Shown here piece after piece: positions 21,840 through 30,400 of a DNA stretch of 64,000 bases. Within the stretch, counting starts at the first letter, position 1. Each line of letters opens with the position of its first letter. Source of the stretch: Achatina immaculata. Lineage: Eukaryota; Mollusca; Gastropoda; Stylommatophora; Achatinidae. The notes beneath the pieces were generated by a model that saw only the letters and a list, made by a program, of their open reading frames with translations, had not been told where the DNA came from and made no database searches. The position numbers were made by a program, and so were the translations under genes. The stretch covers positions 15,811,696 to 15,875,695 of the forward strand of contig CM019721.1 of assembly GCA_009760885.1 (NCBI GenBank), written 5' to 3'.

Positions 21840-22480
21840 TCAAATTATGCTCTGCGAACTCGTGAACGTTAACGAGAACGTGAATCACAGCCAAGCTTTA
21901 TTGCTGACCTAGAGATCTTGGTCGATCTTTTCCGCAGTTCTGAATGTTTGCAAGTGCTCTTCCTTATTCCCCTTTCGCAGTCTTTGGCGATAGGCGGTGC
22001 AATCAAAGTGTGTTTGTTCATCTCCATGCATTCTTCACAGGATGGCTGTTATAATGTCTGCTTTGTCCATTTGTTGGTTGCCCTGGGTTGTTGTTTTGGT
22101 TGCCAGCTGATCTGGAATTTCATTACCTTTAATACTGGTGTGTCCTGTGCCTTATAATTCCATATTAGGGAGGAGATTTGTGACTCTTTTAGTTTGGCCA
22201 TCCACTCGCGACGCATCAACTGGTTTTCAAATGTTTTAGCATGCATTGCGAGTCTGATAATATTATGGCTCGTGATGGTTGGTGGTTTGCTAGCCAATTT
22301 ATGTCTCGAGAGTGGTTGCTTCAATCTCCATCCTCATGCTGGATGTGCATGTGGCGAAGGCCCTGTACTCGCTGACGACTCCACCACAGTTATCTCAGAC
22401 TTTGTGTGGTAAATTTAAAATAGCTTATTTTGTTTCCTTGTTTTTCATAGTATCGGCAGTATTTAGGATTGTCAATATTT
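21840..22480 (-). mobile_element. I-clade-like RNase H relic
   Basis: Minus-strand frames give 'TSSMRMEIEA' at about 22330 and 'HAKTFENQLMRREWMAKLKE' followed by 'SLIWNYKAQDTPVLKVMKF' at 22110-22260. This is the second half of a type I RNase H, the region before the histidine-bearing loop. It matches the element at 3640-5465. Frameshifts separate the pieces. Confidence 0.6.
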
Positions 22481-22734
22481 TTCTTTATTATGATTAAAAG
22501 GACAGTTGTCAAAAACTCAACCGAACGTGAATTTTTTTCGATTGTTCATACATAGCATATTTGAATGGTAGCGGATATGGTAAAGACGCGCATGCTATCT
22601 TGTTTTGTTATGTGGCAAGAATTGTGTATAAAGTTGCTAGTAGCAGTTCAGTTCATTAGACTTTAATAGAACTGGTATATTCTATGGTGGGGGGAGGAGG
22701 GGGTGGCTATGGCAACGATGGTTGTGAGGGATAA
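22481..22734. other. No recognised gene
   Basis: AT-rich sequence and a G-rich run at 22684-22702. It may include the eroded 5' part of the hAT relic that follows, but I cannot show that. Confidence 0.35.
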
Positions 22735-23470
22735 ATATTTTAATGCAGAGAATCCGAGGGAACAAAAATCGCTTTATCAATGTTGAAATGTTGGTCCAGG
22801 AGCTGTTGTTTGCAAGACAACTAGGAACGGAGACAGAAGGGGCATGAATATTTCGTATTGTAGAGAATTTTTTTCTTCTTCTTCTTCGTTCGCTTTTACC
22901 ACCAAGACCGCACTGTGGTCTTACTGAATTTACGCCTGTGGTCCTCGTTAGGTCCTGTGGTCTTCTGTGTGGTCCCCGAAAGGACCACACGAGATCCCCG
23001 AGAGGACCACAAGAGTTTCAGAGTATTGCAGGGCTTTAGCCTGTATTCTTAGTGGGTCTCTGAAGCGGATTGCGTGACACCGTGGTTTTCGTTGCACCAG
23101 TTTAGTCTAGAGTTAGAATTTTTTTTTCAAAGAGAAAAACATCCCGTTGTGGAATGTTCTTGCTTGTGCATCGGACAGGACACCATCACTGACAAGTCGT
23201 CATCGTGACCTCGTTACTTTATTGAAGGAAGTTGTGCCTAATTTGTTTACGGTGACATCCTCACACAGCATCTTGTGGCAAATGCTCGTTATTACAGCAG
23301 TCAGTAGCATCAAAACACATGCCCTTAAATCTAGACTTTTCAGAAAGCTCTGCAACGAGAATGAGGAAGATTTTTGAACGCTTCCTGCTACATACAAAAT
23401 TTAAATGGCTGTCCAAAGGAAACTGCCTGAGTTGCTTCTATTGACTTTTTAAACAGTTGTAGAATTCTTT
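22735..23470 (+). pseudogene. hAT transposase relic (ZBED/SCAND3-like), 5' part
   Basis: Plus-strand frames give 'VQELLFARQLGTETEGA', 'IFRIVENFF' (then an insertion at 22875-23114), 'KEKNIPLWNVLACASDRTPS', 'LTSRHRDLVTLLKEVVPN', 'HALKSRLFRKLCNENEEDF' and 'LHTKFKWLSKGNCLS'. These are in order the catalytic-domain landmarks of hAT transposases of the ZBED5/SCAND3/GTF2IRD2 type. The gene is cut at 23470 by the family A insertion and resumes at 29538. Stops and frame shifts show it is long dead, although some of the frame is well kept. Confidence 0.8.
22875..23114 (-). mobile_element. Truncated 3' end of the rDNA-headed chimeric element
   Basis: Reverse complement of this 240-bp segment aligns, with scattered differences, to 26890-27067 plus 27768-27837. 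The match covers the 'accacggtgtcacgcaatc' block, the repeated 'ggaccaca' motifs and the GAA tail. The direct repeat agaattttttt (22864-22874 and 23115-23125) flanks it. It interrupts the hAT relic between 'ENFF' and 'KEKNIP'. It lacks the family B insert present in the large copy, which proves that insert is secondary. Confidence 0.85.
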
Positions 23471-23649
23471 AACCCCACCAGTGGTCCATTTTATGGATCA
23501 TTGCCTGTCCCAAGTCAGGAAAAAGGGGGAGGGTTAGCTTAAGGCCAGCAACCTTATCCTATAAAAAGAACTTTGCTACAGAAACGCCAAAAAGAGACTC
23601 AAGAGATATTTCGGCCCTGGGGGAGGACGGGCCTCCAGCTGGAGGAAGC

Positions 23650-24981
23650 ATGAAGCCGGACAGTGAAAGTCAGGGAAACCAGGAAGCTGTCAGACCGACA
23701 ACCGCCATCTCCACCAGGACCACCATTATTATAGGATCATGGAACGTTAGAACTATGTTTGAAGCAGGGAAATCAATGCAGGTTGCAGCGGAAATGAGGA
23801 AATACAACATCACCATCCTGGGAATCAGCGAAACAAGATGGACTGGAACTGGGCAAACAAGGATTAGCACGGGAGAGCTTTTGTTGTACTCAGGACACGA
23901 GGAGGACACCGCACCACACACGTATGGGGTGGCCCTGATGCTGTCGAAGACAGCTCAGGGAGCGCTAATTGGATGGGAGGCGCATGGCCCACGGATTATT
24001 ATAGCCACCTTCAAAACCCAAAAGAGAAGGATAAATATGGATGTCATTCAGTGTTATGCACCAACAAATGAAAGCAGCGATGGTACAAAGGAGGAATTCT
24101 ATGAGAGATTGCTGGGTATTGTGCAGAGCCGTCCAGAGCGGAACATGGTTATCGCCATGGGTGATTTCAATGCCAAGATCGGAAGTGACAACAGGGGATA
24201 CGAAGATATCATGGGGCAGCAAGGATTGGGTGTAATAAATGACAACGGAGAGAGATTTGCTGACTTTTGGGCCACAAGCAATTTGGTCATTGGAAGGAGT
24301 TTCTTCCATCATAAAAGGATACACAAGGTTACATGGGTTTCTCCGGATCAGGTAACAGAGAATCAGATCGACCATATATGCATTGGGAAGAAATACAGAA
24401 GATCTCTTCAGGACGTGAGGGGCAAAAGAGGAGCCGATGTTGCATCAGACCACCATCTAATTGTGGCCCGATTGAAGTTAAAACTAAAGAGGACTGGGAT
24501 AGGAGGCAACAGTAGACAACGCCAGAGATACAACACCACAGTTCTAAAAGATAGAACTAAGCAGGAAGAATTTAAGATCGCACTCGCCAATGAGTTTCAG
24601 ATTCTACAAGATCTACCAGAAGAAGAGTCAATTGATAAGAGATGGCAAGGAGTGAAAGAAGCATTTACCTCATCATGTCAAGAAGTGCTTGGACCCAGGA
24701 AGCTATGCCACAAGGAGTGGATCTCTGCAGAATCCATAAGGAGAATAGAGGAGAGAAAGAGGAAAAAAGCAGCACTCAACAACAGCCGCACAAGAGCCAG
24801 TAAAATTATTGTACAAGAAGAGTATAGGGAAGCATGTAGGAAAACAAAGAGGAGCATCAGGACAGACAAAAGGAACTACATAGAAACACTGGCAACAGAG
24901 GCAGAAGGAGCTGCCCGGCAGGGAAATATACAGGATCTATACTCCACAATTAAGAAGATGACTGGAAATTATAGTGTGCCG
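23650..24981 (+). pseudogene. Family A endonuclease and RT N-terminal part
   Basis: The frame opens at the ATG at 23650 and shows a complete APE-type endonuclease: 'IIGSWNVRTMF', 'ILGISETRWTG' (catalytic glutamate), 'IQCYAPTN', 'IAMGDFNAKIG' (D-x-N), 'TWVSPDQVTENQIDHICI' and 'GADVASDHHLIVARL' (S-D-H). A basic linker rich in Lys and Arg follows (about residues 360-430). The sequence breaks at 'KKMTGNYSVP' where the chimeric insertion enters. In related elements this domain nicks target DNA and the RT copies element RNA from the nick. Confidence 0.9.
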
Positions 24982-25467
24982 TCAGCCGCGCAGAGCTGCG
25001 CCGACCTGCACAGCGCGGGCGGTTGCTGTTGCGCAGGCCGACCGTTCTTTCGGCGAAAAAGCGCTCTCGAGTTCCGTGCGTGGGGAGACAGGCTTTCGCT
25101 CCCTTCCCGGACGGCGAGAGTTAAGGTGTTTCGATGCAGAAGCAAGTGGTTTGTCCGTCGAGCGAAGCATGTAAACGGCTAGCCAGCCAGGTTCGTGATA
25201 ACGATGTAGTACGGTTTTGTCGACCGATGGTCTCGAAATTGGCCCATCTCTCGCAAAGAGTATCGGGTCTGCAGTATGTAACGTGTGTTGTTTGTGGGTG
25301 GCCAGGCTTTCTTCTCCGCTCGTTAGAGCAGAGAGAGCCGCCCCCGCCGGTTAAAGGAAATGAAACGCCGCCGGGGTCGAAAGGGATCCGCTCTGAGCAG
25401 AGCGCTGTCTCCCTTGCCCCGCGTCGGTCTGTCGGTAGATATCCGACAAAGGTTCGGTGAAGAAAGC
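24982..25467 (+). other. Putative rDNA 5' external transcribed spacer segment
   Basis: GC-rich, CpG-rich sequence unlike the surrounding AT-rich DNA. It lies immediately 5' of a correctly positioned 18S start, as the 5' ETS does in rDNA. It begins flush with the TSD, so it could start at or near the pol I initiation site. ETS sequences are not conserved between phyla, so this is inferred from position and composition only. Open frames here are by-products of the high GC content. Confidence 0.6.
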
Positions 25468-25817
25468 TATCTGGTTGATCCTGCCAGTAGTCATATGCTT
25501 GTCTCAAAGATTAAGCCATGCATGTCTAAGTTCACACTGTCTCATGGTGAAACCGCGAATGGCTCATTAAATCAGTCGAGGTTCCTTAGATGACACGATC
25601 CTACTTGGATAACTGTGGCAATTCTAGAGCTAATACATGCTTACCAAGCTCCGACCCTCGTGGAAAGAGCGCTTTTATTAGTTCAAAACCAATCGTCGTT
25701 GCCCTTCGCGGGGCGCGGCGTCCCAACTGGTGACTCTGAATAACTTTGTGCTGATCGCATGGCCTTCTGTGCCGGCGACGCATCTTTCAAATGTCTGCCT
25801 TATCACATGTCGATGGT
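25468..25817 (+). rRNA. 18S rRNA 5' fragment (~350 nt), retro-pseudogene
   Basis: It starts at 'tatctggttgatcctgccag', the universal 18S 5' end, and continues through 'gtcatatgcttgtctcaaa', 'aagccatgcatgtctaagt', 'ggctcattaaatcagt' and 'ggcaattctagagctaatac' to 'gtcgatggt'. After that, 18S similarity stops abruptly. Several differences look like C-to-T changes at CpG sites compared with the mollusc 18S I remember, as expected of a decaying copy. Only about one fifth of an 18S gene is present and it sits inside a transposon, so it cannot give a functional rRNA. Confidence 0.95.
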
Positions 25818-25844
25818 CGCTGTTGGCGAGATCTTCAGCTGCCG

Positions 25845-26565
25845 TGCGTGGAGCGGTGCTCTTCCCGGCCAATGAAGAAATTTGCAAATGAGGTTGCCGC
25901 GCAGCATCACTGCGGAAAAGGTGGTTGAAAGAATAAAGCGAAGCAAACAGTCAAATCACGGCACCTCTGGTCTGGAGGTCGGCCACGTCCTGAGTGCAGT
26001 CATATCGGGTGAAATGCATGAACCGGCTTGTCCCAGAGGTTAAGTCACTGCTGGCTTGACTCTTCAAATGCCGCGCGTGGAGTGAAGCTCCTCCCGGTTA
26101 AGGAAGTAAATCCGGAAATAAAGGTTGCTGTGCGGCGCCGATGGGAAAAGGTGGTGGAATCTGTTGTTAAACTTCACAGTTTAACCTGGTATGTCCAGTA
26201 GTATCGCTACGAGAGCTATACCACAGCACCTCTGCTCTAGAGGCCGCCTACGCCCGAAATACACCTACACTGGTGAAATGTGCCTAAACCGACACACACC
26301 AGGGGTGGAACTCGATGGCTAGACATGTCATGCCACCTCCGCTCTAGAGGTCGGTAACGCCTGATAAACACCCATACTGGTGAATTTTGCCTAAACCGGC
26401 TCATACCAGGGGTGAATCTTGAAGGCTATGAGTGTCACAGTACCTCTGCCCTAGAGGTCGGTCCCATCCCAAACATACCCATACTGGGAAATGCCTAAAC
26501 CGGCTCAACCCAGGGGTAGAAGTCACTAGTGGCGAGGATTCGTCTTCCTGGACAAAAGCTCCATC
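25845..26565 (+). repeat. Tandem and dispersed subrepeats of the chimeric element, series 1
   Basis: A block containing 'ctctggtctggaggtcgg' or 'ctctgctctagaggtcgg' recurs at about 25966, 26229, 26339 and 26449, spaced by roughly 110 bp in the last three units. Each is followed by 'catactgg' and 'gcctaaaccggc' blocks. A second longer pair, 'tgccgtgcgtggagcggtg' (25848) and 'tgccgcgcgtggagtgaag' (26069), repeats at about 220 bp. The CCTCT...AGAGG parts are self-complementary and could form short stems in RNA. Confidence 0.75.
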
Positions 26566-26624
26566 CTGGTCACAACTAGGAAGGGTAGCGGCCACGACCG
26601 CAAAATGCTGAAGTCGGAGACACT

Positions 26625-26895
26625 GGACCAGGGAAGTCTAGATAGGCAACCACCTCTCACCCGGCGGGGATGTCTGCGTATCCTAATCACGTTGAGGTTT
26701 TCCGGTGAGAAAGTCCAACCCTGGACTGGATGGGCAACCACCTCTCACCCGGCGGTGATACACGGGTATCTCAAAACACGTCGAGGTTTTCCGGTGAGAA
26801 AGTCCAACTCTGGCCTGGGTGGGCTAACGCCTCTCACCCAGCGGGGATGCACTGATATTCCAAACACGTCGAGGTCTTCCGGTGAGAAAGTCCAA
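26625..26895 (+). repeat. ~90-bp tandem repeats of the chimeric element, series 2
   Basis: Three units, each with 'cacctctcacccggcggg' or a close variant (about 26649, 26730 and 26829), then a variable stretch and 'gaggttttccggtgagaaag' (about 26694, 26781 and 26870) and 'tccaaccctggac'. They precede the unique 3' region. Confidence 0.8.
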
Positions 26896-27069
26896 CCCTA
26901 GACCAAACTGGTGCAATGAAAACCACGGTGTCACGCAATCCCGCTTCCGAGACCCACCAAGAATACAGGCTAAAGCACTGTGATACTCTGAACCCCTTGT
27001 GGTCCTTTCGTGGAACTCGTGTGGTCTATTTTGGACCACACAGGGGACCACGGGACCTAACGAGGACCA

Positions 27070-27759
27070 TTCATTCATTCATTCCTTTGCATGTCCCTTG
27101 CGGAACTTTGCCTCCCAAACAGCACTCCTGTAGGCCTCTCGGTTGTGAGCAAGATGGCCTGCTGCTGCTGCATCCATTTCCAGATCATCAACGATGTCTT
27201 GCAGCCATCTTCGTTTCGGTCTTCCTCTTTTTCTTTTTCCCATTATGTATCCCTCCAATACGGTCTTCTCTAAATTATCATGACGTTTATTGTGGCCAAA
27301 ATATTTAAGTTTTCTCTCTTTAATCCTCTTTACTAGCCAGCCTTCTTCAATATTAAGCTCTTGTAGTATAGATATATTTGTTCTTTTTTGTGTCCACGAT
27401 ATTTGGAGAACTCTTCTATAGCATTTACATTCAAAGGCATTTATGTGCTTCTCAGCTGTTTTGTTAAGTGTCCAGGTCTCACAGGCATATGTTGCGATGG
27501 GAAAGATGCATGCCCTTAAAAATCTTATTTTTGTGGTTCTGTCTGCTCCTCTCCACAGATTCTTTATTTGTTTTACTTTCTGAAGAGCAATAGATGTCCT
27601 CCTTTTAATTTCCCGCATTGTATCTCCATTATTAGTTAGTAGTGATCCAAGATATTCAAAACTCTCCACTTCTTCCAGTTTTTCCTCACTGATACATATT
27701 TCAGTTGCCTTGTTTGTTTTGTCAGTTGTCATCACTTTAGTTTTCTTTGCATTAAGATA
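27070..27759 (-). mobile_element. Family B copy nested in the chimeric element
   Basis: Minus-strand frame from about 27756 to the stop near 27079 gives the family B C-terminal half: 'KATEICISEEKLEEVESFEY', 'CETWTLNKTAEKHINAFECK' and a 'FRKGHAKE' end. The (ATTC)n tail is at the low-coordinate end. An 8-bp direct repeat gaggacca (27062-27069 and 27760-27767) delimits it. The empty site is seen in the other copy at 22875-23114, where 'cctaacgaggaccaca' is uninterrupted. Very similar to 20313-21097. Confidence 0.95.
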
Positions 27760-27849
27760 GAGGACCACATGTGTGAATTCAGTAGGTTCACAGTGCGGTT
27801 TTTGGTGGTAGAAGTGAACGAAGAAGAAGAAGAAGAGTATAGTGTGCCG

Positions 27850-29532
27850 ATGAGGCCAGTGAAAGACAAGAACGGGAAAACAATACCCAATGACTGGAGA
27901 CAGAGAGACAGATGGATGCAGCACTTTGAAGAATTGTTGAATAGACCAGCCCCTCATAACCCACCGAATATTGAAACAGCCGATAGAGATCTACGAATAG
28001 ATTGTGGTATACCAACAAGGGAAGAGATTTGTAAAGCCATACAACAGATGAAGCATGGCAAGGCAGCAGGACATGATAACATCCCGGCAGAAGCACTGAA
28101 AACAGATATTGAGACAAGCGTAGACATTCTTCACCCCCTCTTCAGGAAGATCTGGGAAGAGGAGCAAGTGCCTACAGAGTGGAAAGAAGGTTACCTTGTC
28201 AAGCTACCAAAGAAAGGTGACTTGAGCTCCTGCTCCAACTACAGAGGTATAACACTGCTATCAATACCAGGAAAGGTATTCAACCGAGTTCTTCTAAATA
28301 GGATAAAGGACGCGGTAGATCCACAACTCAGGGACCAACAAGCAGGATTCCGGAAGAACAGATCCTGTACAGACCAAATAGCAACATTACGTATCATCGT
28401 AGAACAATCACTGGAGTGGAACTCACCTCTCTATGTCAATTTTATTGACTATGAGAAGGCTTTCGACAGCGTCGACAGACAGACCCTATGGAAGCTGTTG
28501 AGACACTACGGAGTACCGGAGAAGATTACCACCATCATTAAAAACTCCTATGAAGGGATGACATGCAGGGTAATCCATGGACAACAACTAACAGATGCCT
28601 TTCAAGTTAACACCGGAGTGAGACAGGGATGCCTGCTGTCACCATTTCTATTTATCCTGGCCATAGACTGGATTATGAGAAAATCAACAGAATATAGGAG
28701 AAATGGTATTCAGTGGACGCTCTGAACTCAACTTGACGGCCTAGACTTTGCTGACGACCTGGCACTTCTCTCCCAGACTAAGCAACAGATGCAAGAGAAA
28801 ACCATATTAGTGGCAGAAAATTCTTCAAGACTAGGCCTTACCATCCACAAGGGAAAGAGTAAAGTTCTTAGAGTAAATGAGGTCAACGAAATGCCCATTA
28901 TATTGGAAGGAGAGGAACTGGAAGAGGTTGAAAAGTTTACTTATCTGGGAAGTGTGATAGACAAGCAGGGAGGAACAGAAGCTGATGTAAAAGCAAGAAT
29001 GGGAAAGGCAAGAGTAAAATTCCATCAGATGAAGAAAATATGGGGAACTTCAGCCTTGTCAATTAAATTGAAGATCAGAGTATTTAACACCATGATAAAG
29101 CCCATTCTGCTATACGGTTCAGAAACTTGGAGAACTACTGTTACGATCATGAAACGAATCCAGACATTTATTAACACATGCCTTAGAAGGATTCTATAAA
29201 TACGATGGCCAGATATCATAAGTAACCAAGAACTGCAGCAGAGAACAGGCCAGCAACCAGTGGAAGACGACATCCTACGAAGAAGATGGGAATGGATCGG
29301 ACACACCCTACGGAAATCCACATCCAGCACTACAAGACAAGCCCTAACATGGAACCCACAGGGTAAAAGGAGGAGAGGGAGACCTAGGAACACCTGGCGC
29401 AGAAGTCTGGACACGGACATCAAAATAATGAACCAGACATGGAGACAGTTGGAAAGAGTGGCCCAGGACCGAACTGCCTGGCGAGCTCATGTTGGCGGCC
29501 TATGCTCCACGAGGGGTCAGAGGCATAGATAG
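27850..29532 (+). pseudogene. Family A reverse transcriptase and C-terminal domain
   Basis: Continues the frame broken at 24981: 'MRPVKDKNGKTIPNDWRQRD', 'KHGKAAGHDNIPAE', 'SNYRGITLLSIPGKVF' (RT motif 1-2), 'QAGFRKNRSCTDQI', 'YVNFIDYEKAFDSVDR' (motif A aspartate), 'VNTGVRQGCLLSPFLF' (motif B) and 'DFADDLALLSQ' (motif C FADD). A C-terminal region with '[11 protein letters not shown]' and a basic 'GKRRRGRPRNTWRRS' block follows. A TGG-to-TGA stop after 'GIQW-TL' (about 28723) and a CAA-to-TAA stop after 'LRRIL' (about 29198) are evident by comparison with the copy at 35948-36808, so it is inactive. Confidence 0.9.
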
Positions 29533-29537
29533 ATAGA

Positions 29538-30400
29538 TAGAATTCTTTGAAGAGTTCTTTTTTTTATCTGTAATGAACTGAAAAACATCAATTATGTCAT
29601 TGCTTATTTGTAAGGTTTATTAACAAAATTCAACCAAGTTAATTTGCAACTCCAAATCGCTGAAGATAACCACATCAAAATAAAGTCAACCATCTCCATA
29701 TTTCTGTCAGAGTTACATTTATTCAGGCATAACATAGTCGTGGGCTGTTCCAGTTTCCAAGTCTTTCTGAAATGGACAAAGAGAAATTGATATCAGACGA
29801 TGACCTTCGGATCTATCTGGATCAGCTGCATAAAAACATGTCTGACAGATTTCAGGATTCCTTTTACAGCAAATAACAGTTTGGATGATCAATCCATTCC
29901 TTGATATCACCAGCTCGGAGTATTCGAGGTAGAACTGGTTTCATTTCAAAATGAAATTGAATTGAGGCCAAAATTTTTTAAAAAATCATATCAAGATCTT
30001 TAATTACAGAAAAGCATTTCTGAGCGTTAACATGCTTTATGGAATAAAGTTCAGAATTACTTTATTGCCTTGGTGACGATATATTTAGTAGGGTACATAA
30101 GTGCAGTCACGAAGCTTCTTTCCATCTAATACTTCTTCTTAGCACTTTTCAACCTGATATTGAGAAACTTGTGTTCCTACATGAAACTCATCCATCACAG
30201 TAAAGTTGGGAAAATAATGCAGTGAGTTATAAATACACTCCTTCATATTGTTTAAAAAAGAACTGATGTTCTAGCTGAAGTTGTTAGTTGTGTAATGCAT
30301 ATCCTAGTTTAATAAATCAGTAGTACGTAAGGGGACGTTTTGGATGTGGCCTGAGAGAAAGGGGGTGGCAGCCCGAACATGCTTAGGAAACACTGACTTA
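29538..30400 (+). pseudogene. hAT transposase relic, 3' part
   Basis: After the family A insertion the hAT frames continue: 'ELKNINYVIAYL', 'NQVNLQLQIAEDNHIKIKS', 'ISIFLSELHLFRHN' and 'NEIELRPKFFKKSYQDL', then 'ALWNKVQNYFIALVTIYLVG' and 'ISAVTKLLS'. The last is the hAT dimerisation region. The downstream 'cttaggaaacactga' resembles the 3' end of related hAT elements. Several stops and frameshifts. An open frame on the opposite strand at 29719-29910 is a shadow of this gene. Confidence 0.75.

Larger units (their letters stand above)
24982..27837 (+). mobile_element. rDNA-headed chimeric non-autonomous retroelement
   Basis: Insertion between perfect 12-bp direct repeats tatagtgtgccg (24970-24981 and 27838-27849) within the family A coding frame. 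Order: a GC-rich block resembling a 5' external transcribed spacer (24982-25467), about 350 nt of 18S rRNA starting at its true 5' end (25468-25817), two series of satellite-like repeats (25845-26895), a conserved 3' region with 'ggaccaca' motifs, and a (GAA)n tail (about 27818-27837). A family B copy (27070-27759) is a later insertion; without it and its 8-bp duplication the element is about 2.16 kb. No credible protein frame is present. TSD and tail indicate reverse-transcriptase-mediated insertion, probably by a LINE in trans. Confidence 0.85.
23471..29537 (+). mobile_element. Family A RTE-like LINE, full length, with nested insert
   Basis: The element is bounded by the 11-bp direct repeat tagaattcttt (23460-23470 and 29538-29548), inside a hAT relic whose frame resumes on the far side. 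It has a ~180-bp 5' leader, an endonuclease-RT frame starting at 23650, and an (ATAG)n tail at about 29523-29537. A 2,856-bp chimeric insertion (24982-27837) splits the frame at 'MTGNYSVP'. With that removed the coding region is continuous except for two nonsense codons near 28723 and 29198. The length without the insert is about 3.2 kb, usual for RTE-type LINEs. Confidence 0.9.

Noticed and set aside
25134..25507. Long open frames on both strands in the ETS/18S region
   Set aside because: They overlap 18S rRNA and GC-rich spacer sequence. Stop codons are simply rare there, and no protein family is recognisable.
25468..25817. A functional rRNA gene
   Set aside because: Only the first ~350 nt of 18S are present, without 5.8S or 28S, and the segment sits inside a TSD-flanked insertion with CpG-type decay.
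24982..25817. rDNA contamination or mis-join in assembly
   Set aside because: The perfect 12-bp TSD, the continuous family A frame across it, and the shared 3' module at 22875-23114 favour a real insertion. Long reads would be the final test.
29719..29910. 63-codon minus-strand open frame
   Set aside because: The plus strand here carries recognisable hAT transposase sequence in order, so this is a shadow frame.
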